Source of the DNA: Saccopteryx bilineata | Taxonomy: Eukaryota; Chordata; Mammalia; Chiroptera; Emballonuridae | Length of the DNA stretch: 64,000 nucleotides | Direction: 5' to 3' | Assembly: GCF_036850765.1 (NCBI RefSeq) | Contig: NC_089495.1 | Span: 115,839,033-115,903,032 of the forward strand | Shown: positions 35,101 to 46,995 of the stretch, one piece after another | Numbering within the stretch: the first letter of the stretch is position 1 | Layout of the letters: each line of letters begins with the position of its first letter | The notes under the pieces: generated by a model | What the model was told of the DNA's origin: nothing | The model's database searches: none | Seen by the model: only the letters and a program-made list of their open reading frames with translations | Translations under genes and position numbers: made by a program

Positions 35101-36315
35101 GTTAAGACAGTCTATCTACATTTCTTATATCTATTATCCTGCCTTATACCAATCATGTATACATAGACCATTATACAAGCCATCTGTATTATATACACAT
35201 ACCATAAAGTTTTTTCTCATGTATCATATATGTCTTTATATTATATAGCCATATATAAAACCAAGATGAACATTAAAGATTAACAACAACCAAATGACAC
35301 AAGTTGCAATTATTCACCATGAGCTAACTGAATCTGAAATGAAAGCAGTACAATTTCCACCTAAGGCTATACATCCTGGACATCGCTGTGACTCCAGTTT
35401 GCTCATGGCTGGGGACTGAACAGAGCAGAGAGCCATGCAGACCACAGGCAGAGTCCAGGCACCAGAAAGAGTAGGAAGAGCAATGTAGCTATCCCGCCAA
35501 GCAGCTCTTGGGAGCTCAGAGCACTCTTTTCTGGGTAGTCAGGTTCCAGCTCCCATGAAGGGGCAGGAGTCATGGCTGGGAGGACAAAGTGTGATTCAGA
35601 TTCTGGTTTATACCTTGATAGCTCATTAAGCTGAATCAACCCCAGTCCACTTGAGGCTTCAACTGAAGATTGAATCACTTTCTTATTACATTTCTAAGCT
35701 TCCTAGGAACTGCTTGGCTTCCCAGCAATAACTAGCATGCACCAATTCTGCAGACAGTGTGCAGGTAGGAGAGTGCTCTGCCAGGCACCCCACCTGGCCT
35801 CCGTGCTGCCTGACACCAGTGGATCTCCTGGCTTAGGACAGCCATGACCTTTGCAGATGTCTGGCCATGTCCACAAATGCTGAAGAAAAATAATCTTTCC
35901 TCTTGTAATATCACCCAGTGGGTGTGCAGCACCTGAAGTGAGGCTGGCTGGACTCAACTCTTAGCTCTGCCATGTAGTAACCATGACTTTGAGCAAGTTA
36001 CATAAACACTGTCTCAGTGTCTTTATCTGGAAAACAATGAGGAAAATAACAGAGCTGCTTCTTAAGCTGTTAGGAGAATTAAATCACACCCGCAAAGCTT
36101 TTAGAAGAGTGCCAAACTTTAAGAAACTCTCAAAATATACCAGTAATTAATATAGGCCAACTTTTGAGAATGTTCCCTCTAAAGTTGCAAAGTTCTACAC
36201 TGTGTCTGGTGGTATAGAGAATCTCATATTTTCTAAGTAAATTTCAGATGCTGTATTTCCAAAACTACAGGAATCTTACCAAAATCTTAAAATCATTGTC
36301 AAGTAAAATATTTAG
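32166..36315. other. Anonymous DNA with a MIR fossil
   Basis: A minus-strand MIR/L2 scrap at about 34995-35100 and a plus-strand MIR at 35950-36150. The 32300-33080 block (purine-rich, several 60-100 aa frames) was not recognised. No gene or young element seen. Confidence 0.45.
35950..36150 (+). repeat. MIR SINE fossil
   Basis: CTTAGCTCTGCCATGTAGTAACCATGACTTTGAGCAAGTTAC spans the conserved MIR core (at 35960-36001). It is followed by TGTCTTTATCTGGAAAAC, then GTTAGGAGAATTAAATCAC. A good MIR match for its age. Confidence 0.8.
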
Positions 36316-36590
36316 GCCCTGGTCGGTTTGCTCAGTGGGTAGGAGTCCCGGGTTTGATCCCCAGTCAAGGCATATATGAGAAGAGACCATCTGCTTCATT
36401 CTCCCTCCCACTTCTCCTTCTCTCTCTCTTCCCCTCCCACAGCCAGCGGCTCCATTCTTTCAATTGTTGGCCCCAAGAACTAAAGATAGCTCAGCTGATT
36501 CAAGCATTGGCCCCAGGCAGGCATTGCTGGGGTGCATGTGGGACTCTGTCTCTCTATCTCCCCTCTTCTCACTTAAAAAATATATATATT
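36316..36590 (+). mobile_element. tRNA-derived SINE, ~390-bp subfamily, older and deleted
   Basis: Head GCCCTGGTCGGTTTGCTCAG, B box GGTTTGATCCC, GTCAAGGCATATATGAG, a CT-rich stretch, then a diverged body (TTGGCCCCAAGAACTAAAG, GCATGTGGGACTCTGTCTC) and an AT-rich tail. Part of the tRNA-like head and body is missing. Confidence 0.85.
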
Positions 36591-36764
36591 TGTTACCCTC
36601 TGCTTAAAATATTATCTGCTGAAATTCCAATAATTAAGAAAAACAAATGGTTATCTGTATTACCTGCCCGGCAGTGGTAGGAACAACACAGTAATTGTGA
36701 TCATATAAGCCACATATACAATGTTTGGGTATGCATATTAGCTATAAAAAGGTCATTCTTTTTA

Positions 36765-36955
36765 AAGGAGAAGAGAGTGAAGAGGGACAAATATACAGTG
36801 ATGGGAAATTATTAGACTTTGGGTGATGGGCACACATACAATCAACAGTTCAAATGCTATAGAGATGTTTACCTGAAACCTATGTACTCTTATTGATCAG
36901 TGTCACCCCATGAAATTTAATTTCTAAAATAAATAAATAAATAAATAAGAAGAGA
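36765..36955 (+). mobile_element. L1 3'-end fragment with (AAAT)n tail
   Basis: GAAGAGGGACAAATATACAG, then TTAGACTTTGGGTGATGGGC, TCAAATGCTATAGAGATG, TTACCTGAAACCTATG, ACTCTTATTGATCAGTG and CCCCATGAAATTTAATTTC, finishing in an AAAT-repeat tail at 36928-36951. Extremely 5'-truncated L1 insertion. Confidence 0.72.
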
Positions 36956-39289
36956 ATAAAAATAAAAAGGTCATCCTCGCATGTATCATTTCTCACTATA
37001 TCGCCCGTATTTTAATCATAATACAGCATTTTTAAGATCATACAAAGAAGAAGAGCTACATTCAAATAATTTGTAGATAAGACATGCATGAGTGACAAAC
37101 TAAACAATAATAGAAGACAATCACAGAACGAATTTAGATTTCAAGAAATATTTTGTGAGCATAGTTATTGGCAAGGCTTACTTTATAGGAACTGTGTGTA
37201 TGGGGGGGGGGCACGGTACAGAGAAATGAACTGCAGAATCTTCCGAGAACTCAGCCTAAAGAAAGGCACAAATGTGCATGGATACTTCTATGCAACTCGA
37301 AGTGAAGTAAGAAATCACTAAAGGTTTTTAAGCAGAACAATGGCATAGTCAAAATTTGGGGGGAGTACAACTCAAGCACAGGGCATAAGCAATGACTATG
37401 AGCCTGGACATTTGAGTTCTGGCCTTAGTTTGAACATTCTTTGTGTGACCTTGGCTCCAATCACTCTAAGCTTCAAAATAAGATCATAACCCCTGCCCTG
37501 CCTTCCTCCCAGGGCTCTTGAAAGAAGAACTCAGAATGAAGTAAGGTATGGTTGTTAGGGTCACTTGATGTTGGAAGAGGCTGGGACCCATTTACCATAA
37601 GCACTGAGAACCTGGACTGGCGGCAGAACAGGATATCAAAAATTGGGCTCTTGTTTCCCCCCTATTCCCAGAAAATTTAGTCATTCATTGTGATTTAAAA
37701 ATTTGTTTTTCAAATCTTCAGGTTTTCTGTCAGTAGGTGTTAATATTACCTCAAGGGCAGTGATATTGTACCACTTTCCACAACTTCCCCATTATGTTTG
37801 TTAGTAACTGACATGACAGCAAGTACCGATCAGATTCACTTAGAAATCCATTAGAAATCAGATGAAGTATTTTCACTCTATTAAAAATGAGAATGAATAT
37901 GACTTAATTTTCTCATACTGTATAAGACATTATGTGATTTTTTTTATCCTGAATACCTCTATAAATAAACGTATGACTTTGATACCTTCTACTTTCTGTA
38001 GTGCTTAAATTTTGTACCCTATTTCTTTGCACTCCCTTTCTATCAATTGGACATTGTCTTCTACTTCACATTAAAATGCGTGGAAGCCTTCCAGCACTTT
38101 TATTCTTTTGTCTTCTTTCAAAACGTCTAGGCTGTGCCACAGGCCTTGATTGGTGGTCCTTCAAAGGGCAGTCCATCTCCAGAAGCAAGTTCTCTGAACC
38201 TCATGCACAGTGTTGGTTTGTGCTCTGTGCACGTGCTAGCTAACAAACAGGTCCTTTCTTTCCAACGGACTCTGTCACAGAAACCTATATCTCTTACTCG
38301 TAAACAGGAAGCTGGCTTTACAAGCTGAGGCTGTAGATTCCATTTGTTCTTTTATAGTGATCTTTTTCTTACTCCGAAAGGTTAAGGCTTGTCCTGCATC
38401 ACATGACTAATTGTAGAACAGTTCCACCAGCTCCAATCTTCGGCAGCCCATTCCAGGACTTCTAAGCATCTTGCAAAGAAACGTCAAGGATTTCTCCTAC
38501 ATCTTGGGGAGAAAAGAAACATTCAGGACTTACTTCATTTAGAAAATATGCAAAAAGAAAAGGTTCCTTAAGCTTGTGACAACTTAAATTCAACAACATT
38601 GTTATGCCTCTTCAAATGTAGAGTTTGAAATATTAATAAATGTCACAAACAGAAACATAGCTATCATTTTTCAACCCCTGAACATTACTTTCTTACATTG
38701 TCAATTGGCAGCTGATATTAGTGTGTTATTACTTGGATGACGTGCAAGTTGACAGCTGATTATTGTGTGAGCTTCTGGGGTACGGGGAAAGAACGCCCAG
38801 TACACCAACCCTCACGCAATTTGTGTCCCCACTCATTCACCCACTCACAGTTTTGCCTCTTCTTCATCCAGCCCTCTTTACTCCTACCTGTCCACACAGC
38901 ACACATTATCATACGAGGATGAAGGCCTGAGCACAGAGGCAGGTCAGCAGTGGTACTTGTCCCAAAGATTTAGAAAATGTTTTGAAGCTCCCCACCATTA
39001 GGTCCTTTTCTATGCAAAGAAATAAAAAAATCAAGCCAGGAGAAGTGAAGTGGTTTTCTAAATTTTAGTTCAAGGTCCAAGGTTGGGAAAGGTGTCTGTC
39101 TGTACTACATCATCCCCAATTCTTTGGTAAAGCTGAGTTGAATATGTGTATCCTTAAAACACATTCTGCTTCTGAGGACCAGTTAACACTTCTTTGTTGA
39201 TATCAAATGCAAAACTAATTTCTCCTATTCTCAAATCATCATGGTGGTTTTCATGAAACCTCTGATGGTCTTCAAAAATCACTCTTATT
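36956..39289. other. Anonymous DNA with a MIR fossil
   Basis: A plus-strand MIR at about 37385-37560 (AGTTCTGGCCTTAG..GTGTGACCTTGGC). The rest, including 38000-38330 and 38737-38922, has open frames without domains. Confidence 0.45.
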
Positions 39290-39485
39290 TTTTTTTCTGT
39301 TTTATTGAGAAATAATTGACAGAAATTATTGTATAAATTTAAGGTGTACAGAGTGATGGTTTGGCTTACATATATTGTGAATGATTACGAAAATAGGTTT
39401 AGTTCATGTCCATTATCTCACATAGATGCAATAAAAAGGAAAACTTTCTCCTTGTAATATCTACTCTCTTAATAAATGCTCTTTT
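39290..39485 (-). repeat. L1M-type 3' UTR fossil
   Basis: The minus-strand 3' end of an old mammalian L1: TTTTATTGAGAAATAATTGACAG, AATTTAAGGTGTACAGAG, ATATTGTGAATGATTACG, TAGTTCATGTCCATTATCTC. This order is typical of L1MA/L1MB-age elements. Confidence 0.8.
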
Positions 39486-39744
39486 TATTCACTAATTTTT
39501 ATTCCTATTTTTTAATCAAATGTAGTGTTACCTTTTCTTATTCACTAAACACTCACTGATCACTTTGTCACTTAAGATATTTTTTATCATTTATTAACTA
39601 TGACCAGAAGAATCTTTAACTCCTGATCAATGAAAAACACAGAAAGTTTATTGTCTCAATTTTATGAAGGCTTCCAGAGATTATATTTTCCAGTACAAAC
39701 AATAGAAACATCTTTACCAACCCTGTCAATGTGCCTGATTAAAA

Positions 39745-40010
39745 TTCTGCTTATCCACTGTTACCCTATTTAGAAAGAGGTATTTTCAGATGTAATTAAG
39801 TTAATAATCTTGGGGTGGGTAGATAACTGAATGAGCCTTAAATCCAGTCACAAGTACGCTTTTCAGACAGAAACAAAAGGAGATTTGACACACAGAGAGG
39901 ACAAAACAATGTGACAACCATTTTCTGGATAACCTTTTGCTAATGCTAAAAACATCAGATGTGTAACTCATAGATCCACACAACCATCTAAGAAGAAGAA
40001 AGAAGTAGAG
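39745..40010 (+). repeat. MLT1-like (MaLR) LTR fossil
   Basis: GTTACCCTATTTAGAAAGAGG, TTCAGATGTAATTAAGTTAA, ATCTTGGGGTGGG, GAGCCTTAAATCCAGT and ACACAGAGAGGACAAAAC follow the order of a mammalian MLT1 LTR. Heavily diverged, ends uncertain. Confidence 0.65.
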
Positions 40011-40970
40011 ATGGGGTTATCTAAAAAATCCTGTGGAGAACCCTCTTATCTAATAGTGTAAATCCAAATGATATATATAGGAGACCTAAGGTTTTTTGAG
40101 AATGTTATACCAGCATAAACACTGCCATCTGGGCCTGAAATGTACAGAGATGGGATGAAATGTAAGAAGGTCATTGAACTCTTAAAAAGTCTACAGAAAG
40201 GAAACAGGCTTATAAAACCAATCCGTTACAAGCATGTATTACCTTTCAAGAAAAAGAGAGATTAGTTCAGAGTAGAAGAAGAGCTGTAAAGGTAGAGGTG
40301 AGAGCCTTGAGTGTGAAGGACATAGCCATAGGACCAGAGAATGAAGCTTCAATCTACAAAAAATTATTTGCTGAGTTTGAAACCTAATGAAATTTGCCCT
40401 GCTGGATTTCAAAATTCTTTGGGACCAGTAACCACTGGACATGAGGAGCATGTAGCAGTCTAATACCAGTTTGTAAAATACAAGAACACACAAAAGCTGA
40501 TGTAAAGTTCCAAAATCATAGGTATTATTGGGCAGCTATAGCTTTAAAGCATTAATTTGTTAACAATATCGTCCATCTTTTCTCATATAAATGTGTTAAT
40601 TTTTTTAGTATTAATATTTTTGGTACCCAAAAGGTCCATCATATTTGAGTTCTCTCCATATCCATCTTCACACTCAGACATTGTTAAGCAATAGAATAGC
40701 ATTTGTATTTCTCAAATGTCTTACGTATATGTAACATTTTTAATGTTCCAATATCCTATATGAAGCATTTGTGGTATAGCCTATTATGAGAAAATAACCT
40801 TTAACTAGTCCAATTATTTTCAAATTTTCCAATCCTACCTAGAAAATATCAAGATCTTTCTTTCTAAAGCACAATTTTGACTGCCAACTTCAGTTGTTTC
40901 ACACTAGCAAAATGATAAAGAACTCAAAGTTGGTGAAGATCTTATAATTTAAGTATTTACATAAGATACC
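40011..40970. other. Anonymous AT-rich DNA
   Basis: No repeat, exon or motif recognised. Confidence 0.45.
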
Positions 40971-41470
40971 CAGTAATACCCCCTTCTCTGAGGAGATATG
41001 TTCCAAGACCCCAAATAGATGTCATAAATAGTAGCAAACCAAATATATAATATTATTTTCCTATTCATACATTTTCACTTAAAGGAAGTACTTTATAACT
41101 TCTCTTTGGCATATTAAAATTGATAACAGCACTATTCTTGTGTTTTGGGGCCATTATTAAGTAAAATAATGGTTACTTGAACACAAGCACTGTGATACTG
41201 CGACATCTGATCTGATGACTAAAACAACTACTAAGACTAATGGGCAGGTAGTGTATTCAGCAAGGATTTCCTAGACAAAGGGATGAGTCACATCCGGAGC
41301 AAGATAGACTGTGGTTGCATGAGATTTCATCATACTACTCAAAATGGCACACAATTGAAAACTCGTGAATTATTTATTTCTAGAAATTTTATTTCATATA
41401 TCCAAACTGTAGTTGGCCATGAGTCACTGAAACCTCAGAAAGCAAGACTCTGGATGAGAAGGACTACTGT
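40971..41470. mobile_element. Old Tigger-like MITE
   Basis: The left end CAGTAATACCCCCTTCTC and the right end GAGAAGGACTACTG form imperfect inverted repeats. Beside the left end sits TTCCAAGACCCCAAATAG, and CATGAGTCACTGAAACC lies near the right, as in mammalian Tigger-derived elements. About 500 bp, non-coding, ancient. Confidence 0.6.
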
Positions 41471-41592
41471 CTACAAATAAATGTGAACAGTGCTTCTTCC
41501 TTATGGTAATTTAGATAGTTAATTTTTTTCTTATTTGTGTTTTTATGTTTTTCCAATTTTCTATAATTAATAAGTATTATTTTGTAGGCAAT

Positions 41593-44140
41593 TATCTTAG
41601 TCAATTCAGGCTGTCATGACAAAATGACACAGACTGGATGGCTTAAACAACAGAAATATGTTTTACTCAAAGTTCTGGAGGCTGAAAGTCCCAGACCAGG
41701 GTCTGGCACGGTTCAGTTCATGGTCAGACCCCTTTTCCTGACTTGTAGATGTCTGCCTTTTCTTTATGTTTTCACACGACATTTCCTTATTGCCTGTATG
41801 GAGAGAGAGAGAGAACACACTCTGGTGCTTCCTCTTATAAGAACACTAATTCTATTAAATTCCTTAATCTTAATTACTTCCTTAAGGGTCCCATCTCCAA
41901 ATATAACCATAATAAATGTTAGGGTTTTAATATATGAATTTTGGAGGGATGCAAATTGTAAGTCTATAATATTCTGTCTCTGATCTTTCAAAATTCATTT
42001 TCTTCTCACATGCAAAATATATTCATTCTACCTCAACAGCCCCCAAAATCAACTTGTTCCATAGACAACTCTAAAATCCAAAGTCCAGTCTTATCTAAAT
42101 AGCATCAAAATCAGATATGACTGAGACTTAAAGTATACTACATCCTGATGCAAAATTCTTCTTCAGCTGTGACCCTGTGAAACCAGACAAGCTATATGCT
42201 TCTAAAATCTTATGGTGAGTCAGGTATAGGATAGATATTTCCATTTAAAATGGGAGAAATGGGAGGAATAAAACATTCCAAGCAAGTCCAACATCAAGTA
42301 AGGCAAGTTCCATGAGATCTTAAGGCTTGAGAATAATCCATTTTGGTTTGACGCTTTAGACCAGGGGTCCCCAAACTTTTTACACAGGGGGCCAGTTCAC
42401 TGTCCCTCAGACCGTTGGAGGGCCGAACTATAAAAAAAAATTATGAACAAATCCCTATGCACACTGCACATACCTTATTTTAAAGTAAAAAAACAAAATG
42501 GGAACAAATACAATATTTAAAATAAAGAACAAGTAAATTTAAATCAACAAACTGACCAGTATTTCAATGGGAACTATGCTCCTCTCACTGACCACCAATG
42601 AAAGAGGTGCCCCTTCCGGAAGTGGGGCGGGGGCCGGATAAATGGCCTCAGGGGGCTGCATGCGGCCCATGGGCCATAGTTTGGGGACCCCTGCTTTAGA
42701 CCTATTGAAGTAGAAACCACACCCACTCAGCCCTGGCCAGCAGGCCTACCCATGCAGTTCTGCTAGGCAAGAGTTCCAACCAACAGCTCTCTTGGGTGAG
42801 ACTAATCACAAGGATCTGGCAGGCAGCCCCATCCTCAATGTTCAAGGTGGCCTGATCTTCAAGGAGACTTATGGCAGCAACCGGGCTTGTTGAAACCTTG
42901 GCAGTATCCTTATCTTTTAAAACTAAAGTGGAGACAACCTCGACTTCTAGGCCTATGCACTCTGAGCTTGTGGTGAGAATGAAACCTGAGCTCTGATCAC
43001 CTTTTGGGCTGTTTTTTCCTTTCCTTGAAAAACAATTCATATTTTCAGCCTGAGATGTCTGTTTTTCATACTGTACGTTTTGGTCTAAACTACAATTGTA
43101 TCTGCTGGTAAAGTTCCATCTCTATTTCTTGATTCTGCTTGGAAGATTGATTATATCCATGCTTTATATTCATAATAATCTCCTTATCAAATAGTGGTTC
43201 AACTACATCCTCAGTACTCTTGAGAAAACATGTTTCTCTCTTTCTCTTTTTTTTTTTTTTTTTTGCAATATGGATAGACAGAACTTTGCAAATCTTCAAG
43301 ATCTGATTCTTTTTTTGCTTGACAATTACTTCAGTTTATTTCTCTCTTCTAGCATTTTAATATAATCAATAAAGAGAAACAAGTCTATACCTTTAACAGA
43401 TTGCTTGGAATCTCCTCAGCTAAATATCCTATTTTATCACTTAGAAGTCCAACTTCCACAAAACACTAAGACACCGCTCAGTCAAGTTCTCTGCAACTTT
43501 ATAACAAGGATCACCTATCCTTCATTTTTCAATAACATGTTTTTTTTATTTTTTCCTATATGAGTCTTCACCATAATGGTTTTTAATGTCCACATTTCTA
43601 CCAACATTCTTTACGTGACAATATATATATTTTCTAAGATGAGAGAGGCTTGGTCTATAATCTTTCTTTTTCCTTTTAGGGCTCTCAAAAGAATTACCCT
43701 TAACATCCATATTTCTACCAATCAGGCAATCTAGGCTTTTTCTAGCATACATCTCAAAATTCTGTGGCCTCTGCCCATCACTCAGTTCCAAAGCCATGTC
43801 TACATTTTTAGGTATTTGTTATTATAGCAGGACCTCACTTCACAGTACCGATGGGTAGGGTTTGGTTTCTAATGAGCCTCTTCTGAACTTGCCAAGGGCC
43901 ACTTCTCCCTGTGTCCTTACATGGTCTTTCCTCAGTGTTTGTGTGCAGAGCAAGAAAGAGTTTTCTTGTATCTCCTCTTATAAGAATTGTAATCCTATCA
44001 GATCAATGCCCCATCTTTATGACCTCATTTTACCTTAAATACCTCATTAGAGGTCCCATCTCCAGACAGCCACACTGGGTGTTAGGGTTTCAGAATATGA
44101 ATATAAGGGGAGTGTGGACAAAAAGATTCAGTCCATAACA
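41593..44140 (-). mobile_element. MaLR (ERVL-MaLR) provirus fossil with two LTRs
   Basis: An ancient, inert LTR retrotransposon in minus orientation. The left (3') LTR at 41593-41975 runs from CTTAGTCAATTCAGGCTGTC to ATATGAATTTTGGAGGG. The internal region at 41976-43854 is non-coding now and contains segments with the order expected of MaLR internals. The right (5') LTR at about 43855-44140 is partial and ends in GTCCATAACA. Four of five bases agree in the flanking duplication: GCAAT at 41588-41592 and TCAAT at 44141-44145. Nested at 42362-42693 is a hAT MITE. The two LTRs are strongly diverged from each other. No gag, pol or env frame survives. Confidence 0.8.
42362..42693. mobile_element. 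hAT-superfamily MITE, perfect TIRs and TSD, nested in MaLR
   Basis: CAGGGGTCCCCAAAC at 42362 and GTTTGGGGACCCCTG ending at 42693 are exact 15-bp inverted repeats. The 8-bp duplication CTTTAGAC lies at 42354-42361 and 42694-42701. 332 bp, no coding region. Its sharp ends and CpG-containing interior suggest it is much younger than the MaLR element it split. Confidence 0.95.
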
Positions 44141-44145
44141 TCAAT

Positions 44146-46549
44146 AAAAATAAGTTTTATTATTCATACTTCTCTTCCATACCTGTTTAGATTTTTATAG
44201 GTAGCATGGAACAGAAAAAATAACTCAGTGTTATCTCCATCAGTGAAGAATGTGGATCCTTCGAAGTGGTTCTGAACACAACTATGTCCAGTAAATGAGA
44301 TAACTGACAGCCTACAGCAGTAGTCTGTGGCTTCAGTACTTCCACTTCAAACTATAGAAATGATCCCTGAAAGTATAGTCTTAGTACTTCCACTTCATCA
44401 CACAATGAATCAATAACTCTTTCTTTGACTCTACTGAGGAGCATGTTGACACTGACCTTTTTCTTGAGGTGAAAGTCATCAAGGGGCTGATTGATTCACC
44501 CAGTTAGTAAAGGACATATTTATATACATGGCCATATATGAGGCTTTGGCAAACACCTTTCTGGTCAGTCTTCATCCCTGATCCAGTAAACCATGGCCAG
44601 GATAGAAAGACCACATGGTGCTTCTTATGCATGAAGAACTTCAGAAGAGGGTTGTGGGTATAACAGGCATTTTTCCAGGTGAGGGTAAGGTAACTAGAAA
44701 TCACCCTGTTTAGTCTGGCCAATATGCTATCTTAATATAAGTGATATCTTTTTCCACAAATACTTAACTATGTGCACTATTATGTTGCAGGAAGTTGCTG
44801 GTTGTTGGGAATATGATAAATAAGTCAAGTCCTTATAAGAGCTCTCACTTTTGAGGAGAAAGATACACAAAGTAAAATGATAACCCCATCATTCATTATA
44901 TAAAATAAGTCATTGAAATATTAGTTAACAGTTACTGATAAGGTGCTGGAGACCCATGTATCAGAATAATCAAAGAAGGAGTTAGTCAGATCACCACATG
45001 GATGGAAAAAAAATAATCATCCTTTAGAGAATCAATATTCTTCACCAAGTGGAGAAGAGCATATCAGGAGAAGGTGACAGTATGGGTAAGGACCCATAGT
45101 TGGAAAAGCATATGGTTATTTGGGAATAGAGAGCATATCAGTATACCAGCACATGAAGTAAGGAGGGAGAAGTAATGAAGAAAATAATATAATATTTTTT
45201 GATTCCATGAAATCTAGATTTTATCTTGTAGCTGTAATCTTTTCACTGGAAATAATCTCTTCTTTCTCTTAAACCCCCTTGCAGATCTTACATTCCTTGC
45301 TCTATTGTTGGTGTAAAATTATTGCTGTTTTTATCTATTCTAAAGAATGTAAGCACATAAAGGGCAGAATATATTGATTGTTTTCTGTATCTTCATTGTG
45401 TTTAGCATAGAGCCATAAATATAGTAGACAATCACAAATGAAATAGGTCAAATGAACAGTGTTTCTTGCTTCTGGATTATAGAGAAAGTGTCTTGATAAC
45501 TTCCTTAAAATATAGGTCAATTCAGATGTTTCTTCTAAAGAAAATAAGAAAGTTTCAACTTATTGGTTAAGGATGTCACTACAGGCAAAGGCCAAAGAGA
45601 AATGAGAGCCATATCTTGAAAGTGCTGACCCAGGATTAGAATGATCAAAGACACCATTATCCTATTGAATCCTGAAAGAAACCTGAAGTTTTGAGCAGTT
45701 ATTAGAAACTCACCTTACTGAGTAAAGGATTTTTTATCATACTTTAAAAGGTTTACTGAGATGGATAAGGTTAAATATAACCATAACTAAACCTAAGTGT
45801 GGCTTGGCAATCAATGCACATGCAGAAATAGCACTAAATAAACAATAGACTGACATCACCGCTGACTCTTATATGATGTCGACAAAGGCAGCAGCTGATA
45901 ATAAATGTTAGAACTGACATCAGCAGAAGCCTTGACCCATCAAAAGTGGGATGGTGCTGGGGCCTTATTGATGACAGGAGAACTTGTCCTGAAAGCAATA
46001 GGCTCAGGTAAGGTAGTTTAGGAGGATCTTAGGGATTAGGAATTTTTAGTAAGAGGCAGATAAACCTTTAAAATCATTGTCTGTGTGGTTCGGTCATCTC
46101 CAGCACTGCATTCTCAGTTTTTTCACTTAAAATATCTAGAGGTAGGCACCATTAGTATTGGATCAATGGCTTGACAATATTAGGACCAGCATCTTTCATT
46201 GTTATTATTTCATTATTGCAAGATGGTTATCTCCATCATGGGCATTGCATACCTGTTAAAGGGAGGAATAAGAAGGAATGATACCACCACCTTCTCTGAA
46301 CTTTAATCATGAAAGAAAAAGTTTTCCTAGAACTTTTATGGTAGCTTTCAGCGGCTGCTCCCCAAGCCAGAACCTACTGTATCTCCTCCCTCTCAGCTAA
46401 AATGGAGCCACAGATGGGCAGCAAAGGAGAAGGAAGGTAAGGTCAGTCAATCTCTATGCATAGATGAGAAATTGATGAGCAGGTGTCAAGTTTGCATTGA
46501 AATAAGGTCTGTTTGACTTTCTTGCTTAAAGGTTTGGTTTTATGTGTCT
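44146..46549. other. Anonymous DNA with L2 fossils
   Basis: A minus-strand L2/MIR-like piece at 44745-44870 and a plus-strand L2 3' end at 45335-45445 (GAATGTAAGCACATAAAGGGC..GCATAGAGCCATAAATATAG). Nothing else recognised. Confidence 0.5.
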
Positions 46550-46995
46550 TTCAGCGATGCAGGATATTCTCCGTTTGCCCTCCAGAACCACTCTCTGCCC
46601 TTCTTACTCTGCTCTCTGCCCTGGGAGACGGACCACACGGCTTTATGGGAGTGAGTGAAGGAGAACCTGGAGAGAGAAAGAGAGGTCTGCCTCTGCTCCC
46701 CATGCCAGACCTGGGCTGACACCTTGCTTTTCTCTGTTCCAGCATCTGCCTGGCAGCCCGTCCTACAGCTGAGCTCTCTTTGGATTTTGGTAACTGCTCT
46801 CTCCCTTTGCCCCTTAAGCCCAGGGGTGGTGATGACCACCTGGCCCTGTGTCTGGCTTCCGTGCACTACAATGAACGGTCTGTTGCTTTCCCTTACCAGT
46901 GCCTGCACTTTTGTAAATCGCCCCTTCATTAGACGCTCTCCAATCATCCGTTCTGAGTGTGCCAGCTGTTTCCTGTCCAATACAGTAATCAATAC
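46550..46995 (+). repeat. LTR-like mammalian repeat, family not named
   Basis: GC-rich block with TTACTCTGCTCTCTGCCCTGG, TTTGCCCCTTAAGCCCAGGG, ACTTTTGTAAATCGCCCC and GAGTGTGCCAGCTGTTTCC in an order I associate with a repeated mammalian LTR-type element. The 150-aa minus and 122-aa plus frames over it are unrelated to any protein I know and are best read as shadows of the repeat. Confidence 0.4.
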
